Positions 1-12,248 of a DNA stretch of 64,000 nt are shown piece after piece. A model generated the notes under the pieces. The model worked only from the letters and a program-made list of their open reading frames with translations. It ran no database searches and was not told where the DNA came from. Both the position numbers and the translations under genes were made by a program. The first letter of the stretch is position 1. Each line of letters begins with the position of its first letter. The DNA comes from Chrysoperla carnea (Eukaryota; Arthropoda; Insecta; Neuroptera; Chrysopidae): positions 187,001-251,000 of the forward strand of contig NC_058338.1 of the NCBI RefSeq assembly GCF_905475395.1. Reading direction: 5' to 3'.

Positions 1-3000
1 TAAAAATAATAAAATATTAACAGCACCATGTTATGAATTAAATACATTTATAAATAAAAATAATAATAATGAATTAATAATATTAAATTTAGATGGATTT
101 AATAGATTTTATATAAATCATAAATTAATTGCAAATAATATAACATCAATGTTTATATTAAATGAACAACAATTTATATTATTAACAACATTAAAACATG
201 AATTAATATGTATAAATATTAATAATGAAATAAATATTATTAATAATAATATTAATAATTATTTTAAAAGATGTATTGAACGTGGTAGTAAAATAATAAT
301 ATCATATAATTATAATATTATATTACAAATGCCACGTGGTAATATTGAATTAATAAAACCACGTATATTATTAATAACATTAATCAATAAATTATTAACT
401 ATTAATAATAATTATTTATTAGCATTTAATATTATGAAACAAGAACGTATTAATTTAAATTTATTATATGATTTTAATTCAAAATTATTTATTAATAATA
501 TAAATAATATTATTAATACAATTGATTTAAATGATTTAAATATATTTTTATTAGAATTACAAAATGAAGATGTTACAAAAACAATATATAAACAATGTTA
601 TACAAATAATAATAATAATAAACAAGAACAATTACAATTACAACAACAAGAATTAACTAATAATATAAATAAAATACATTTAATTGCTAATGAATTTATT
701 AAATATTTATTAAAATTAAATGATAATAATAATAATAAATATATAAAAACAATAATAACAGCATATGTTATTAAAGATACAGATCAAGATTTAGAAGAAG
801 CATTATTATTAATATATAATATTAAAAATAATAATAATAATATAGATTTATCAAATAAATTATTAAAATATTTATTACAATTAAAATCAAATAATATTAA
901 TTTAATATTTAATATTGCATTAGGAATGTATAATTTTGATATAATTATGTTTGTTGCACAACAATCACAAAAAGATCCAAAACAATATATACCATTCTTA
1001 CAAGAATTAAATTCATATACAAATCAATATTATAAACAATTTAAAATTGATAATTATTTAAAACGTTATAATAAAGCATTAAAATCATTAATATTATATT
1101 ATAATGATAATACTGATAATACTGATTTTAATGAATGTTTACAATTTATAAAATTACATAATTTATATAAAGAAGCACTTGAATTATATAAAAATAATAA
1201 TAATAATAATATTTATTATAAAGATATTTGTAATATATTTGGTGAATATTTATATAATAAACGTTGTTATCATGAAGCTGCTATCATGTATGAACGTTCA
1301 TTTAATTTAAATAAAGCATTAGAAATGTATCAATTAAATATAAATAATGATCCAACAATATCAATACAACATTGTTTAACTATTGCACAACAATTAAATT
1401 ATACACAATTACAATTAAATACATTATGTTATCAATTAATTGAACAAATTAAAGAACAATTAAAACAACAAGATGATAATAATAATAATATAACAGCATT
1501 ATTAGCTACAACAGCTACAACAATCTTATGTAATTATTTACAAGATTATGAATCAGCTATTGATATATTAACTGATGCTAAACAATGGTCTGAAGCTATA
1601 CATTATTGTTATTTATATAAACGTAAAGATTTAATAGGTAATGTAATAATAATAATAATATTAATATTATTTATAATTATTTAATTTTATATTTTTATTT
1701 ATTTTTATTATAGAAACACATATTAAACCTAAAGCATTACAATATTATGAAATATTAACATTAAATATCAATGAAACAATACAACAATTAATACAACAAA
1801 CAGAACGTTTAATTATTGTACGTAAACAACAACAACAACAACAATATAATAATAATTATAAATTATTTAATGATAATGATGATGATAATAATGATAATGA
1901 TGTAACAGCAGCTGTTAATTGTGATTTATATTCAGATACAACAAGTATTGTTTCAAAAACAACAACAACAAGTATTAATTCAAAATCATCATTGTAAGTA
2001 TTCATCAAATACAATTTGTAAACCATATTTATCAGTTAAATAATCAAATAATAGATCTGATAATGATGTCACTTTACTGACTATATCAATTAATTTGATT
2101 GACTGACGCACAATTATAATTAATTATTAATGATGATAATAATTCATTTAAATTTACATCATCTGATTTAATTTTATTTATTTTTAGTAAAAGTTTTCGA
2201 TCAAGTAAAAATAAACGTAAACATGAACGTAAATTATATAGTTTAAAAGAAGGCAATAAATATGAAGATTTAGCATTAATACGTTCATTACATCAATTAA
2301 TTACAAAAACATATTTATTAATTAATAATAATAATATTATAAATAAATTATTATTAATATTAATGAATTTAAATGAAGAGAATAAAGCAAAACAATTACA
2401 ACAACTATTTAAACAATTATTAAATAAAATTAATGAATATCAAAATATAATATGGCCACCATCATTAACATTAACACAATCTATTGATGGACTTGGATCT
2501 GGATCTGGATCTGGATCAGTTGAATTAAATCATAATGATAGTTTAATTACAACAACATATGGACCTAATATGACAACTAATTCAATTATTAATGCAACTA
2601 AACAACAACAACAACAACAACAAGATCATACAATAACAACAACAATGAATTTATTAGGTAAGTAATTTAATTATAATTATTAATAAATATGTCAATTAAT
2701 TTTCAATTGACTCAATTCATCGATATCCAACGCTCATATACTTATCAATTTAAAATTAGAAAAACAATTTATTTTATGCGGAATTTATTCGAGAATTCGG
2801 GAACAATAGTTTTGCTTTGTTCAGCAGACAACGTCTTCATTGTTTTTCTTTTTACAATTTCGATCCAATGGGTTAAAAATTAATGATTTTAAAATTGTTT
2901 TTAATTTATCTAATTATAGTACTGTATATTATTTTAATTTTAGGGACCAATTAAATGGTTCTAAATAAATTTCAGCTCTATGGGTTTGAATTAATTACTT

Positions 3001-3372
3001 AATTGTTTAATTTTAACATTCTACGATTTTTAGAAGTAATAGTTGGATATAGAACTGAAGAAAGAACCTTTTAAAAATTGTTACAAAATCAAGCCGATGT
3101 CTGATTGAAGCAAAGCTATTTTTCCCGAATTCATAAGTAATTCTGCATTAAATAATTTGTTTCAGAGTTTCAGACAAAACATTCGGTTTATTTCCTAATG
3201 CACTACAATGCAAGTTATACAAAATACAAGTAGTATAGAGTAATGTAATTAATTTAATAAAGTAAAATTAATTAAATTCATTAATTTATTTATTTTAGAA
3301 GTTCAATATCGTTATCCACCACAACAACCAACAGCACATTGGAAACTATTTAGTTTAGAATCATCAATTTAA
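1..3372 (+). CDS. Elp1: Elongator complex protein 1 (Elp1/IKAP), 3' part
   Basis: Scaffold subunit of the Elongator complex, which modifies wobble uridines of tRNAs in the cytoplasm. The window begins inside a coding exon. Exons: <1-1637, 1714-1993, 2188-2657 and 3299-3372 (TAA), all with GT-AG borders and matching phases, giving the last 819 residues or so. Family landmarks seen: 'LQMPRGNIELIKPRILL' early, the TPR-like helical region ending near 'YLQDYESAIDILTDAKQWSEA', then 'DLYSDTTSIVSK', the basic stretch 'SKNKRKHERK' followed by 'SLKEGNKYEDLALIRSL', and the C-terminal 'AHWKLFSL'. These match the order of the C-terminal half of human ELP1. Third codon positions are almost all A or T and there are many Asn/Gln runs. 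The N-terminal WD40 part lies outside the window. Identity is from memory of the family but the match is long and collinear. Confidence 0.95.
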
Positions 3373-3649
3373 TTAAATTTAATCCATTATAATAAATAAC
3401 TAAAAATATAAACAATGTCTTGTTTATTTAAATATTTTAATAATAAATTCAAATTTAATTTTAATATTATAAAGTCATTAGTTATTTATTTATGTTCTTC
3501 TATCTATCCTTAGTAGAGTGTAGAGATCTGATTGATCCAACAACTACAACTCGCTCAAGTCACGACCAAAAACTGTCTCGTTTACATAGCAACAGCGATA
3601 CACCTAATTGTGCAAATAAATAAAAAAAATGTAAATCTTAGTGTACTAA

Positions 3650-3992
3650 CCTCCCATTATATTCTCCTAATACAAATCCATTTTCACATGTAACTTTTTT
3701 AGAACTAATTTCACCAAAAATTATGAAAATTTTTAACATTTGTATTAGGAGAATATAAGTTGACAAGGGAAATAGTAGTACCTGATAGGGAAATGGTAAG
3801 TAAGTGTTTTCACCCTGAAAACCTTTTTCTTTTTTCTGGTATTTTTTTATAAGTATAAATAAAACAATTTTAACTATTTATTTTGTTCGTTTCGTTTCGT
3901 TCCATTTACATAGCGAATTATTTGCACCTTATGTGCAAATAAAAAAGAAAATGAAAATCTTTTTGCTGAAAATCTTAGTGTACTAACCTCCC
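3650..3992. mobile_element. MITE unit with 'TTCTCCTAATACAAAT' inverted repeats (copy near Elp1)
   Basis: Two inverted copies of the motif ATTTGTATTAGGAGAATA lie close together (about 3659-3681 and 3735-3760), followed by 'GGGAAATAGTAGTACCTGAT', a TTTCACCCT stretch and the perfect small hairpin 'ATTTGCACCTTATGTGCAAAT'. The same order is found several times at 30337-32945 and in a shorter form at 18414-18676. No coding capacity, so a non-autonomous DNA element is the simplest reading. Confidence 0.6.
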
Positions 3993-4616
3993 AGTATAAA
4001 TATTAAAAATCATTTCTATTAACAAACTTAAGATTTATTTAATTTGATGCATTGAAAACAATGTAAATTATCAAATGAAACTAGTAGTGCCATCTATAGA
4101 AAACATATTGAACTAAAAATAACACAAGCAGAGCCATCTATGGCAAATAGTTTGAACTATTTATTAACTACTAGTTCAAAATATTCACCAAAGATGGCAC
4201 CACCGTCGTTTACAGTTAGTTCAAACTATTTGCCATAGATGGCATTAATGTCGCAATTAATAATTAGTTCAAACTATTTGTCATAGATGTCTCTGCTTTT
4301 GTAATTATTTTTAGTTCAATATGTTTTCTATAGATGGCCCTACTAGTTACATTTGAAACTTACATACATTGTTTTCAATGCATCAAATTAAATAAATCTT
4401 ACGTTTGTTAATAGAAATGATTTTTAATATTTATACTTCATTTTTTTTGTTAACTGGTACAAATTTAAATTTAAAAATAAATATATTTATTTATTTATTA
4501 ATTAATAAGTAATTACATTAAATACAAATATAATAATTTTTATTAAATTATCTTCTGGTGTTGTTTAATAAAATAAATTTTAAATATTCAAGTTATTGTA
4601 TTGGATTTAAATATTT
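3993..4616. mobile_element. Fold-back element, copy 1 (left arm shortened)
   Basis: A large palindrome: 'AGTATAAATATTAAAAATC' at 3993 is mirrored by the segment ending at 4439, through arms of more than 150 bp. The centre carries repeated modules of the type GCCATCTATGG..AAATAGTTTGAACTA in both orientations. The right flank continues, as in copy 2 at 31657-32418, through 'GTTAACTGGTA' to 'TATTGTATTGGATTTAAAT'. The outer left arm present in copy 2 is missing here and is replaced by the MITE unit at 3650-3992. Confidence 0.65.
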
Positions 4617-4674
4617 TAATAATTAATTTTATATTAATAATAATAATAATAATAATAAATAAATCAGTTAGTTA

Positions 4675-7600
4675 TCAACTACCATCACTAGAATTACTAT
4701 TTGAATCATAATAATCATAGAACCCAGTTTTAATATTATTATTAAATAATAATATTTTTAATAAATCAGTTAATTTATTAATAATAAAATTAGGTTTAAT
4801 AATATTTGTATTATTATTATGATTATTATTATTATTATTTAATGGTAACCATATTGTTAAACCTAAATTTGATTGAATACCACCTTTAATATCTGTTTCT
4901 AATTTATCACCAATAATACAACATTCATTTGAATTTAAATTAAAATATTTTATTGCTTTATTAAATATTAATTTATTTGGTTTTTCAATAACAACACTTG
5001 TACTATTATTATTATTATTAAAATCACCACTTATTAATATTAAATTAAATATTAATTTTAATTGTAATTTATTTATTTTCTCCCATTGTGCTGCTGATGG
5101 ACCATTACTTATAATACATAATAAATAATTTAATTCTTTTAATTTTAATAACATTGATTTTATTTCTGGTTCTATTATTAAATATTTATAACGTAATTCT
5201 AACCATCTTTTATATATTTCATCTATAACAAAAATAAAAAATAATTAATTAATTAATTAATAATAATATAATACTGTATTTTATTTTACTTACATGCTTT
5301 ATCTTTATATTTATTATTTAAACTCTTTTTAAATAACTGTGTACGCCATTCATCAATTGGATTGATTTCATTATCTGGACATTGTCTAAATAATTTTAAA
5401 TATGTTGTACAAGTTTTATTTGCTTCATCCAAATTTAAATTATATTCATTTCGTAATATTTCATTTAACTGTAAAATATAAATATTTATTATTAATAACA
5501 ACTATCTGTACCCTTAACATTCACTTTATTTTATTCATTTATTATTAAATATTCTTTATTTGTTGCTGTTGCTTTTAAAAAAACAATTCAATAATTATCA
5601 ATAATAAATAATTCGTTTAATGTTTTAATTTATTATATTGTTTTAACCATCCATCATGCATATGCACTATTCAGCCATATTATTTTTATACAATGTTATT
5701 CGAAATCGGATACTTTCGTAGATCGTTCGGCCGTTGCCGAAGTTGTTGCAGAAGCAATAACCAATCAAATTAAGTCGGTAATGTAGAGTTTGTCTATAAA
5801 ATGTCAATGTGATTCTTTTTCGATATTACTACAATAACATCAAGTTATGTAAAGAACCTTTTATGTTAGGGATTAAGTGACATCATATTTTAAAAATTAT
5901 AAGAATGACGTGTTTGATTTTTTTTTGTTTCTATGGTCTTACAAATATGTTATGATAAAAACTACTAATTTAATTTTAAAAGAATTAGATTAAAATTATT
6001 TACTTGGCTATCAACAAAATAAATTTGGTAAACAAAATACAAGTGTTTTATGGAAATTGATGTGATTTTCTATATTAGTGACATGATGGCGCTGAAATCT
6101 GAATTAAAAGACCATAACATGGTATTATAACTAAAGTATTGCAGACACTGTTTAGAATGTGCATTGTTCTGTCAACTACAATTGTTATATCGGTGTGTGG
6201 TGTACGTTACGTTGTACGTTGTACGTAACGTACCACATCACGTACAACGTACACGTAACAAGTTAGGTATTTAACACCCACCCACCCACGCATCTTAACA
6301 TTAATAATAATGCTTGTCATACATATACGTATATGTATAGATACAGAGTTGTTCACTAAGATGTTACCATTTAAATGGAATTAATGAATATTGTTCATAA
6401 AGATGTTTTCACCTATTTTAAGAACATTATGTAAAAGAATTTATTATAAAATATGTAAATATTTAATTTTGTAAATCTTAAAAACCATTTTAATTTGAAT
6501 TTTACAAATAATTTTGTGATTAAAGTGTTATTTTAATCACAAAATGTTAACCTATTCCTACCAAGGCCTATTCAAACAAATAAATTAAAATAGATAATGA
6601 TAGTTGAATGAATTACAACAACATATTTGTATAATATTCTTTTCGATATTTTTGAAAAAAGCTTCAACTATCTAGTTTAGTTTAGTTTAGTTTAGTTTAG
6701 AAACCGTTCATTTCAGAATTTAAAAAAAGAACCAATTTTTGGATTATATTCTTCAACTTATACATTAAATCAAGAAATACAAACAAATTATATTTTATTA
6801 CAAAATAAATAAATATACAAACATGAGCAAAAATTTGAATATTAATAATAATTAGTAAGTACTAGAGCTGCACACTGCAAACACATTGACACACTGCAGG
6901 ATTCAGTTCAAATAAATTCGGAACGTACATTTATTTTCATACAATTTTAGGAAAGCTTAAATAATATTCATCAAATTTAACCATAACCCAAATCCATAAC
7001 TTTTATGATAACGCTCATTCATGTCAAATAAAACTATGCTTAAAAACATTCCTTTACTTCCCTGGTTTATAACATTATTTATTAAGGGTTACTAGTTAAT
7101 AGTTAGTAGACGACACGTTACTAGACCTTCTCTAAAATCGTATGAAAATTAAACAATTATTGTAAAGTAAAGTCAGAGTATGATTGTTGTTTGTTTTGTT
7201 TAAATGATTGAAAGCGTCCTAAATTAATTAATTTTAGTACCTAATTCTAAAATTAAAAATATTGATTGATATTTAATCGCCAAATAATTTCTTGCCCAAA
7301 TCCATAAATCGATGATTACGACAGACTTTCAATGCGTCACATTTCTTTAGCACTGCAATGACCGCTTCGTTAGCATCAACCAATTGACATAAGAAGTCTT
7401 CGTACGCTAGTTTAACATTCGGTTGTAACGAACCCAACTTAACTTTCTTCAAGGTATCAATGATACCCTCACACCAACCACTCTCGATACAGAACTCGGA
7501 CAACCAAGGTATTTGTGCAATAACGCCACTCATTGTTTGCATCCCTAAGAACCATAATTCCATTAAATCGGACCAATTCTCTTTGTAGGCCATAGCAACC

Positions 7601-10600
7601 ACTAAAGCAGTGGGATCATTTGATTCATCAACAATGTACGCATCCCACAGGAATCGTATTGTTGCTTGAATATAACGACAAATAGAAAAGTCATTTTTAC
7701 GCACGGACTTTGATTGTTGCTTAAGCAATAATAAACCTAATACGGCCAAGTTGCCATGCAAGACTAGATTATCAGGTGTGTCTTTTAATTCTGGCAAATT
7801 ATTGAAGATAAAACGTAAGAGTGTGCTGAACAGAAGACTCGTCTCCACATATTTAGCTTCCAAGACGGTGATGTTCATGAACACGTTACAGATGCTGATC
7901 ATGGCTGCACGTGAGTCTTTCATGTCCTCGAGTTCAGCGGCTGTGGGCACCGGTGCTGGTAAAAGTTTTAATTTGGCGCGTTCAGACTTGGGCACTGGAG
8001 GTCGTTTCCAATTCACAATGGACCAATGGAAATCTAAGCATTCGTATAAAACTTCATCCTCTTTCGCATCCAATAAAATTTTACGAGCCTCATCTTCAAC
8101 AGTTAGATGGCACAAAGCAGGTAACATGACTCGAAGCACATCCACACCAGGATTGGATTGGGATTGGGACTGAGAGTTGTTTTCCACACATTTTTCAGCC
8201 TTTTTTTCATCCAATTTTTGAGCACGATACGTATAAAAACTTTCATTGGCTAAGCTCAATAAAAATGGTAGCAACTTGTAAACTTGCGCCCGTAATGCTG
8301 AGGTTTCTTGGGCTAACCATGCAGCTAGAACGCGCACCATTGCATATACAAAGATTTTCTCTTCCAACGGTAAAGCATCCCGATTCTTGTCAACTTGAAG
8401 TTTTGTTAAAATGTTAATGAGGGCCGTGAATGCACCTTTGAATCCAGTGTAAATCGATTGTTTTTCCTTCTGCTCCAAGTCCAACTGATCTAGAGCAATG
8501 TAAACGATGGACGCTTCTAGAATGATAAAACAAGCTGTCAGTAGCTCAGCTTGTCCAAACGCTTGTTTAAAACTGCTCGCATCCAACATTCGCACTTCTA
8601 TCGCAGACAATTGTAATAATAATAAAAAGAACGTTTTCGGTTTCTCTTCGTCTTGGAGCGTCCATTCGATTCCAAGCAAATCGATAATGGTTGCAGTTAA
8701 AATTAATGCAGGATTTCGTTGGTTCTTCCCAATTCGACTGCCCAAAATAGAATTTAATCCTTTGAACAAACTAATCGGCCATGTTTCGTCTGAACTAGTG
8801 CTTGCAATTAATTTTCGTCGACAATTAAATAAAAGTGAATTTAAAATGGTTGCCAATTCAAATTTTCGCTCAGAATGATCAGTTTCAAAATCCAATGCGA
8901 TTTTATTGATTAACGCATGAAATGGTTTAGGATTGTCGTCCCACGCATTCGCTCCAAATTTCGTAACAAGTTTCACTAATAAATTTAACGCTTCATCCGT
9001 TTGAAAACTTTGTTGAGCATAGATTTCAGACATTTTAGTGATGGCGCCCACTTCAAGTAGAGCTTTTTGGCCTGGTTCGTAGGCTGCAATGTTTTGTAAG
9101 CAAGCATACGCTTCACCAACCACAATTAAATTATCGTCGTAATCTTGGTTGTCAGCTTGTGAGACAATATCCAAGAATACTGGAATATTTTCTAACATTT
9201 CTGGATGGACGACCACATCAGGATCGTTGCAGAACGTTGTCAGAATCGATAAGGCCACTGATTTGTAGACAACTGGTGGACAATCGACTGGCACATCACT
9301 TGTTAACAATAAACGTTTTAAAAACTTGAATCCAATCGCTTCAAAGATAGCCTTTCTAGCAACAGAATTACAATCTTTGCCTTTCACTAATTTTGTCACC
9401 ATAAACAATGCAGCAAATTTTTCAGTATCAGTTTGTGCTCCTTTTAATATTGATACCATTTTTTTACACGCATCAGACATTCCAGTTTGATCAGCCATTG
9501 TAATTATTAATGAATTACACTTGATTTAAGTTACGTTTTACTTAATTTTATTTTAAAACGATAAAATCATGCCTGACTTAAAACACTTAATATGGTCAAA
9601 GTAACAACTTGATTAAGTTAAGTACAATTTGAACAACGCCCAACGATGTTCCTGTTCAATGTTCTAAAAGACTATTATTATAATTTTAGTTTACAAAACT
9701 TGTGAGTTTTTAGTTTATAAATAATACAATGAACTGACTTGACTTGACTGTATGTAGTTATGTAGTTAGGACGTCTGGAAATACTAACACAGATACAGAT
9801 ACAGTTACTAAAATTGGGAATTTTTGTATCTGATTTGCACACAACACATTTACAATTACACACAGTTCACAAGATTATTAACTACTTAAGTACTGTTGTA
9901 GCTTTATAAATTTAAAATTAAATATTATTTATATATATATAACTAACTACAGCTACAACTACAACGTTAACTAAAACTAACGATTAACGTGAATGTTCTA
10001 TGTTCACTTCACACTATGTATGTATGTTTTATTTATAGATATTTTACAAAATTTAAAATTAAATAGAATCACTACATAACCTCACTTTTATTAATCATCA
10101 ATGTGTCACACTCACATTTTATTATTATTTTAAATTAAAATAACAACAGTGAACATTGAACAAACTACTTAACTAACTAACTAACTACTAACTACATCTA
10201 GTTTTAATAACTTGTAACTAAAATTATCAATTCATTTTTATTTTTATTTAATTATATATTCTTTTTTTTTTTATAAGATTTAATTAAACATTATTTTAGA
10301 ATATTAGTTAAGCTTCAAAAATCTTATTCAATGACTTTTTATAAACATTCAAGATATTATATAAACATAAATATCCATTTTATTTATAATTAGTGACGTG
10401 ACATGACGTTTACAAGTACAATAACGCATGCGTATTATATTATATATATAAATTAAATGTATTATAATATTATTTTTGATAAAATATTTAATTAAAGATA
10501 TAAAATATAAAAGAATTGATAGATATGTAGATAATTAGATTTATAAGAAAAATGAATATTAAATAAAAATTAAGAAGAATTAATAATAATGAATGTTTAA

Positions 10601-10732
10601 TTAACTAACCTTGTTACATGCAAGTTTATCTGCTTTACGTGTTGGTATTAATGTGTTGTCTAGATCAAAGAAAATAGCTTTGATTTTCTTTAAATTATCC
10701 ATTTTATAATTTGAATCTGTAACAATTTCCAT
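4675..10732 (-). CDS. Nanp: N-acylneuraminate-9-phosphatase (HAD family)
   Basis: HAD-superfamily phosphatase that removes the 9-phosphate of N-acetylneuraminate 9-phosphate in sialic acid synthesis (cytosol). Exons, minus strand: 10732-10610, 5468-5294 and 5222-4675, in phase, 281 residues; the human enzyme is 248. HAD motifs are all present: motif I 'AIFFDLDNTLIPT' (Asp23, Asp25), motif II 'IISNGPSAAQWEKI' (Ser138), motif III Lys in 'VVIEKPNK' (about 180), motif IV 'IIGDKLETDIKGG' (Asp205, Asp210). The extra length is mainly Asn runs and an Asn-rich C-terminus. Start chosen at the first ATG (10732); a second in-frame Met ten codons later is also possible. Intron 1 is 5.1 kb and contains the whole neurochondrin gene on the same strand. 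NANP is favoured over other HAD hydrolases by the ETDIxGG stretch and the collinear middle part. Confidence 0.88.
6192..6260. repeat. Nested ACGT inverted repeats
   Basis: GTACGTTACG, TTGTACG, CGTAACGTACC and CGTACAACGTACACG follow each other and can pair in more than one register, giving a strong hairpin around 6192-6238 and a second one with 6225-6260. It is unusually CG-containing for this AT-rich intron. Confidence 0.6.
6673..6700 (+). repeat. (TTTAG)n microsatellite
   Basis: About five units of TTTAG in a row. The unit differs from the insect telomere repeat TTAGG, so it is read as a simple repeat. Confidence 0.8.
7273..9498 (-). CDS. Ncdn: Neurochondrin, intronless and nested in a Nanp intron
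   Basis: Neurochondrin (norbin) is a cytosolic helical-repeat protein; in mammals it binds receptors such as mGluR5 and affects neurite growth, while its insect role is less clear. One uninterrupted reading frame of 741 residues runs from ATG to TAA, close to the 729 of the human protein, so it looks complete. Landmarks: the N-terminal 'CKKMVSILKGAQTDTEKFAA', then 'AIGFKFLKRLL', 'LSILTTFCNDPDVVVHPEML', 'GEAYACLQNIAAYEPGQKAL', and a helical C-terminal half ending 'HRFMDLGKKLFGD'. The fold is expected to be ARM/HEAT-like. There are no introns, although almost all other genes here have several. Codon use is clearly less A/T-biased than in Elp1 or Nanp. The gene lies wholly inside Nanp intron 1 on the same strand, so it needs its own promoter just upstream of 9498. 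Confidence 0.88.
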   Translation of the reverse strand: MADQTGMSDACKKMVSILKGAQTDTEKFAALFMVTKLVKGKDCNSVARKAIFEAIGFKFLKRLLLTSDVPVDCPPVVYKSVALSILTTFCNDPDVVVHPEMLENIPVFLDIVSQADNQDYDDNLIVVGEAYACLQNIAAYEPGQKALLEVGAITKMSEIYAQQSFQTDEALNLLVKLVTKFGANAWDDNPKPFHALINKIALDFETDHSERKFELATILNSLLFNCRRKLIASTSSDETWPISLFKGLNSILGSRIGKNQRNPALILTATIIDLLGIEWTLQDEEKPKTFFLLLLQLSAIEVRMLDASSFKQAFGQAELLTACFIILEASIVYIALDQLDLEQKEKQSIYTGFKGAFTALINILTKLQVDKNRDALPLEEKIFVYAMVRVLAAWLAQETSALRAQVYKLLPFLLSLANESFYTYRAQKLDEKKAEKCVENNSQSQSQSNPGVDVLRVMLPALCHLTVEDEARKILLDAKEDEVLYECLDFHWSIVNWKRPPVPKSERAKLKLLPAPVPTAAELEDMKDSRAAMISICNVFMNITVLEAKYVETSLLFSTLLRFIFNNLPELKDTPDNLVLHGNLAVLGLLLLKQQSKSVRKNDFSICRYIQATIRFLWDAYIVDESNDPTALVVAMAYKENWSDLMELWFLGMQTMSGVIAQIPWLSEFCIESGWCEGIIDTLKKVKLGSLQPNVKLAYEDFLCQLVDANEAVIAVLKKCDALKVCRNHRFMDLGKKLFGD
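9499..10609. other. Neurochondrin upstream region inside Nanp intron 1
   Basis: Expected to hold the neurochondrin promoter and 5' UTR. AT-rich with CTAACTAACTAACTA and TACAGATACAGATACAG stretches; no coding sequence and no clear core promoter motif was recognised. Nanp's first intron donor (GTTAGT on the minus strand) is at its right end. Confidence 0.45.
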
Positions 10733-12248
10733 CGTATCGTTATATTTTAATTAATTAATTATGATTTAAAATGTGTAGCTCATGTAAACTTAAGTAATCA
10801 CTTTTAATTAATAATTTAAGTTATTTATTTATATAATTTATTATTTGTAAGAGTTGATGATCTAAACTACTTGTTGTCTTGTGAGTTATTTAACGTCTTA
10901 GTCTTAAACTAAGTCTAACCATAATCACTAGTCAGCTGTGAGTTGAGTACCTCTACGCTCTATCAGTTTATAATACTAACTACTCTGACTAGGTACCAAT
11001 ACCATAGACTAATAAAATACTAAATACTGAATAGAGAGATTTGAAGTTTGATCAAGTCTGATAATGAGTGCTCACTTCTCTGTTCACTCACTTTTACTGT
11101 GTTTTATTGTACTTACTGCTATTATTATAGTTTTATTTATTTATTATTAATTTAATACTAACACCATACAAACATGAATATGATATGATAATATTAATTG
11201 GATTGTGATTCATCATTTTCATAGAATCATCAGTGACCAGTGTACAATGTACAATGTACTCACACTCCTTATATCAAAAATTTAATAGCTCTTCTGACAG
11301 TAAGGTTGCCAACTTTTTTTTTTTTTTAACACAAGCGAAATTTACAAGAAAATTTTTCTTTTTTATGTAGAATTAATTAGTAAAATCAAAATATTAATAT
11401 TAGATTAGTATGAATACAATATGTAGTTTAACTATATTAAAAATTATATAATTTCTCGAAGAGCAAAAAGGATATCGGAAGGATAAAAAAGGGATTTTAA
11501 ATGAAGAGGGAAGGAAAAGAGAGGCTTCCAAATTTCATACGAGAAAAGAATTACATAGTGGTGTTACGGAATATAAGAATATAATCCAAAAAACAATTAT
11601 GTATTTCCTTAATGAGTTAAAATATTTCAAAAACTTTATATATTAGAGAAATTCTGAATGCGATTTCGAATTCAGCATCTAAAAAATTATAAAAACTGTT
11701 GTATCACATCAAAGTGACAAAAAAACAAATTCAAATTTTATTGAGCAGTGTTATTGATTTTGATTAGATTAGATGTATTTTGAAAGTCGATGGTTTCAAT
11801 ATTATCATTTTTAAATAAAATGTTTGTGTTAAACATGAACTGAACTAAACTAAACTGAACTGAACTGTCAAAGTCATATTGATTAAATTAAATTGAAATG
11901 AAAGTTATAAAATTAAATATATGACAACAGATAGATAATAGATGTGATGGAATATAAGTAGAATTTAAATGATTAGATGGATTAAACAAATAATGAATTG
12001 AATTGAATTGAATTAATTAAATTGATTAAAATTAATAACAAATTATTGAATACGATAAGATAGGACAGGATGGCACATACATTACAATGAATACAAATAT
12101 AACATAACTTTATTAAATTAAATGAATAATAAAATAAAATTATATGATGATGGATAAGTAAGATAAGAAGAACATAGAACACACTGTACATTGTACACTA
12201 GAATAGAATAATAATGATTATTAAATAAATAAAAATAAAAAATAAAAA
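10733..12248. other. Nanp/Patj divergent intergenic region
   Basis: About 1.5 kb between two head-to-head genes. No coding sequence was found, and in particular nothing resembling an L27 domain for Patj. The last 300 bases before the Patj ATG are purine/AT-rich (AATTGAATTGAATTGAATT, AATAAAAATAAAAAATAAAAA) and offer no splice acceptor with a pyrimidine tract. TGTACATTGTACA-type inverted repeats occur near 11240 and 12185. Confidence 0.5.

Larger units (their letters stand above)
3373..4674. other. Elp1/Nanp convergent intergenic region, mostly repeats
   Basis: Elp1 and Nanp end towards each other here. No coding sequence was seen. From about 3600 on the sequence is built from two repeat families that also occur at 30.3-33 kb: an inverted-repeat MITE unit (about 3650-3992) and a fold-back element (3993-4616). 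Confidence 0.6.
5469..7272. other. Nanp intron 1, part downstream of neurochondrin
   Basis: No coding sequence seen. Holds a run of ACGT-type inverted repeats (6192-6260), a short (TTTAG)n tract (6673-6700) and otherwise single-copy-looking AT-rich DNA. The neurochondrin 3' UTR must lie in its right part; a TTTATT (AATAAA on the minus strand) is present near 7076. Confidence 0.5.

Noticed and set aside
2689-2883. 64-codon open frame in the last Elp1 intron
   Set aside because: No recognisable domain, lies between a good donor (2658) and acceptor (3298) of Elp1.
6673-6700. (TTTAG)n as an internal telomere repeat
   Set aside because: The insect telomere unit is TTAGG; this is a different pentamer and very short.
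7751-8878. Plus-strand frames across neurochondrin
   Set aside because: They mirror the neurochondrin coding sequence and have no domain of their own.
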